In this document: piece by piece, positions 39,649 to 39,868 of the stretch
Position numbering within the stretch: position 1 is the first letter of the stretch
Layout: each line of letters starts with the position of its first letter
Assembly: GCA_900762005.1 (NCBI GenBank)
Contig: CAAFEV010000196.1
Location: 1 to 39,868 of the forward strand
Origin: an uncultured Oscillospiraceae bacterium
Lineage (GTDB): Bacteria > Bacillota > Clostridia > Oscillospirales > Oscillospiraceae
Direction: 5' to 3'
Length of the DNA: 39,868 bases
The notes under the pieces: generated by a model
What the model was told of the DNA's origin: nothing
What the model saw: only the letters and a program-made list of their open reading frames with translations
Database searches by the model: none
Made by a program: the position numbers and the translations under genes

Positions 39649-39868
39649 TATCCTCTTATTTTTTGTCTTTCAGGGCTGCCTGTGCAGAACGATACTCAGG
39701 TAGGTCTTTAGGTACAACGGCACCGCATCCATCAAGCACACTGGCGTATGACAAGTAAGATGGCGAATTACCGCCGTTTTGGTCTTTTCAGATAAAATTT
39801 GATGAAGCACAGGTATTTCGCAAATCTTTCGGTTACTACCTCAGACCAAATCAGTGGGAAGATATAAC
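39649..39868 (-). other. AT-richer end segment, possible gene remnant
   Basis: The last 220 bases are visibly lower in GC than the rest. On the minus strand a short frame ending at a TAA near 39660 reads GGNSPSYLSYASVLDGCGAV and then VPKDLPEY, vaguely like the end of a hexapeptide-repeat acyltransferase, but it is closed upstream by a stop. A second frame is open further right. It may be a decayed or frameshifted gene, or the edge of a transferred segment. I cannot name it. Confidence 0.25.

Overview
The window reads as a piece of chromosome from a fairly GC-rich (roughly 55-60% by eye) gut-type Clostridia, most likely an Oscillospiraceae or Butyricicoccaceae relative. This rests on Gram-positive ribosome-binding sites, the rpsF-ssb-rpsR and rplM-rpsI operons, a THF riboswitch ahead of an ECF-type folate transporter, a Noc/ParB gene, YmdB/YhaO/YhaN homologues and an NHLM-type peptide exporter. 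No tRNA, rRNA, CRISPR array or complete insertion sequence was seen. The genus is not determined.

Layout. 1-1954: a small Xre-type regulator, a short coiled-coil protein, then rpsF-ssb-rpsR and a terminator. 1955-2383: intergenic, with one copy of an interspersed palindromic repeat. 2384-22845: a large accessory region built around peptide (RiPP) production. 22985-29208: housekeeping genes (psd, a Cys-rich protein, a second repeat copy, THF riboswitch-folT-folC, a DUF1858 protein, trmK, a Nif3-like gene, a yebC-like gene). 29272-33654: acyl-ACP thioesterase and a TtcA-like gene, rplM-rpsI, nth and ung, and a TIGR04076 protein. 33641-39537: a leftward tatD-yhaN-yhaO-ymdB operon and a rightward noc-like gene. 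The last about 220 bases are AT-richer, with no gene I can name.

The accessory region is divergent from 8001-8179. Leftward lie a short HlyD-like protein, a C39-peptidase ABC exporter, a second NHLM ABC protein, a 67-residue protein and an ECF sigma factor. Rightward lie a nucleotidyltransferase-like protein, two small candidate precursor peptides separated by a terminator, an HPr-kinase-like protein, a PqqD-like recognition protein, a radical SAM/SPASM enzyme, a shortened class II lanthipeptide synthetase with a CCG cyclase motif, a soluble S24/S26-type peptidase, an ABC exporter, a formyltransferase-like protein and a DUF2156 protein. A signalling block follows: a MATE transporter fused to a GHKL ATPase-like tail, a membrane PP2C phosphatase, an RsbW-like kinase and a STAS protein.

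Working model (inference): peptide 2 (Thr/Tyr-rich, three Cys) is recognised by the PqqD-like protein, modified by the radical SAM enzyme and/or the lanthipeptide synthetase, possibly also by the kinase, formyltransferase and acyltransferase-like proteins, trimmed by the S26-like peptidase and exported by the peptidase-free ABC protein. Peptide 1 (double-Gly leader) would leave through the C39 exporter. Two sequence signals stand out. One is a 16-bp perfect inverted repeat over the radical SAM ribosome-binding site, with an alternative pairing partner. The other is a complete -1 frameshift cassette joining the PP2C phosphatase to the RsbW-like kinase.
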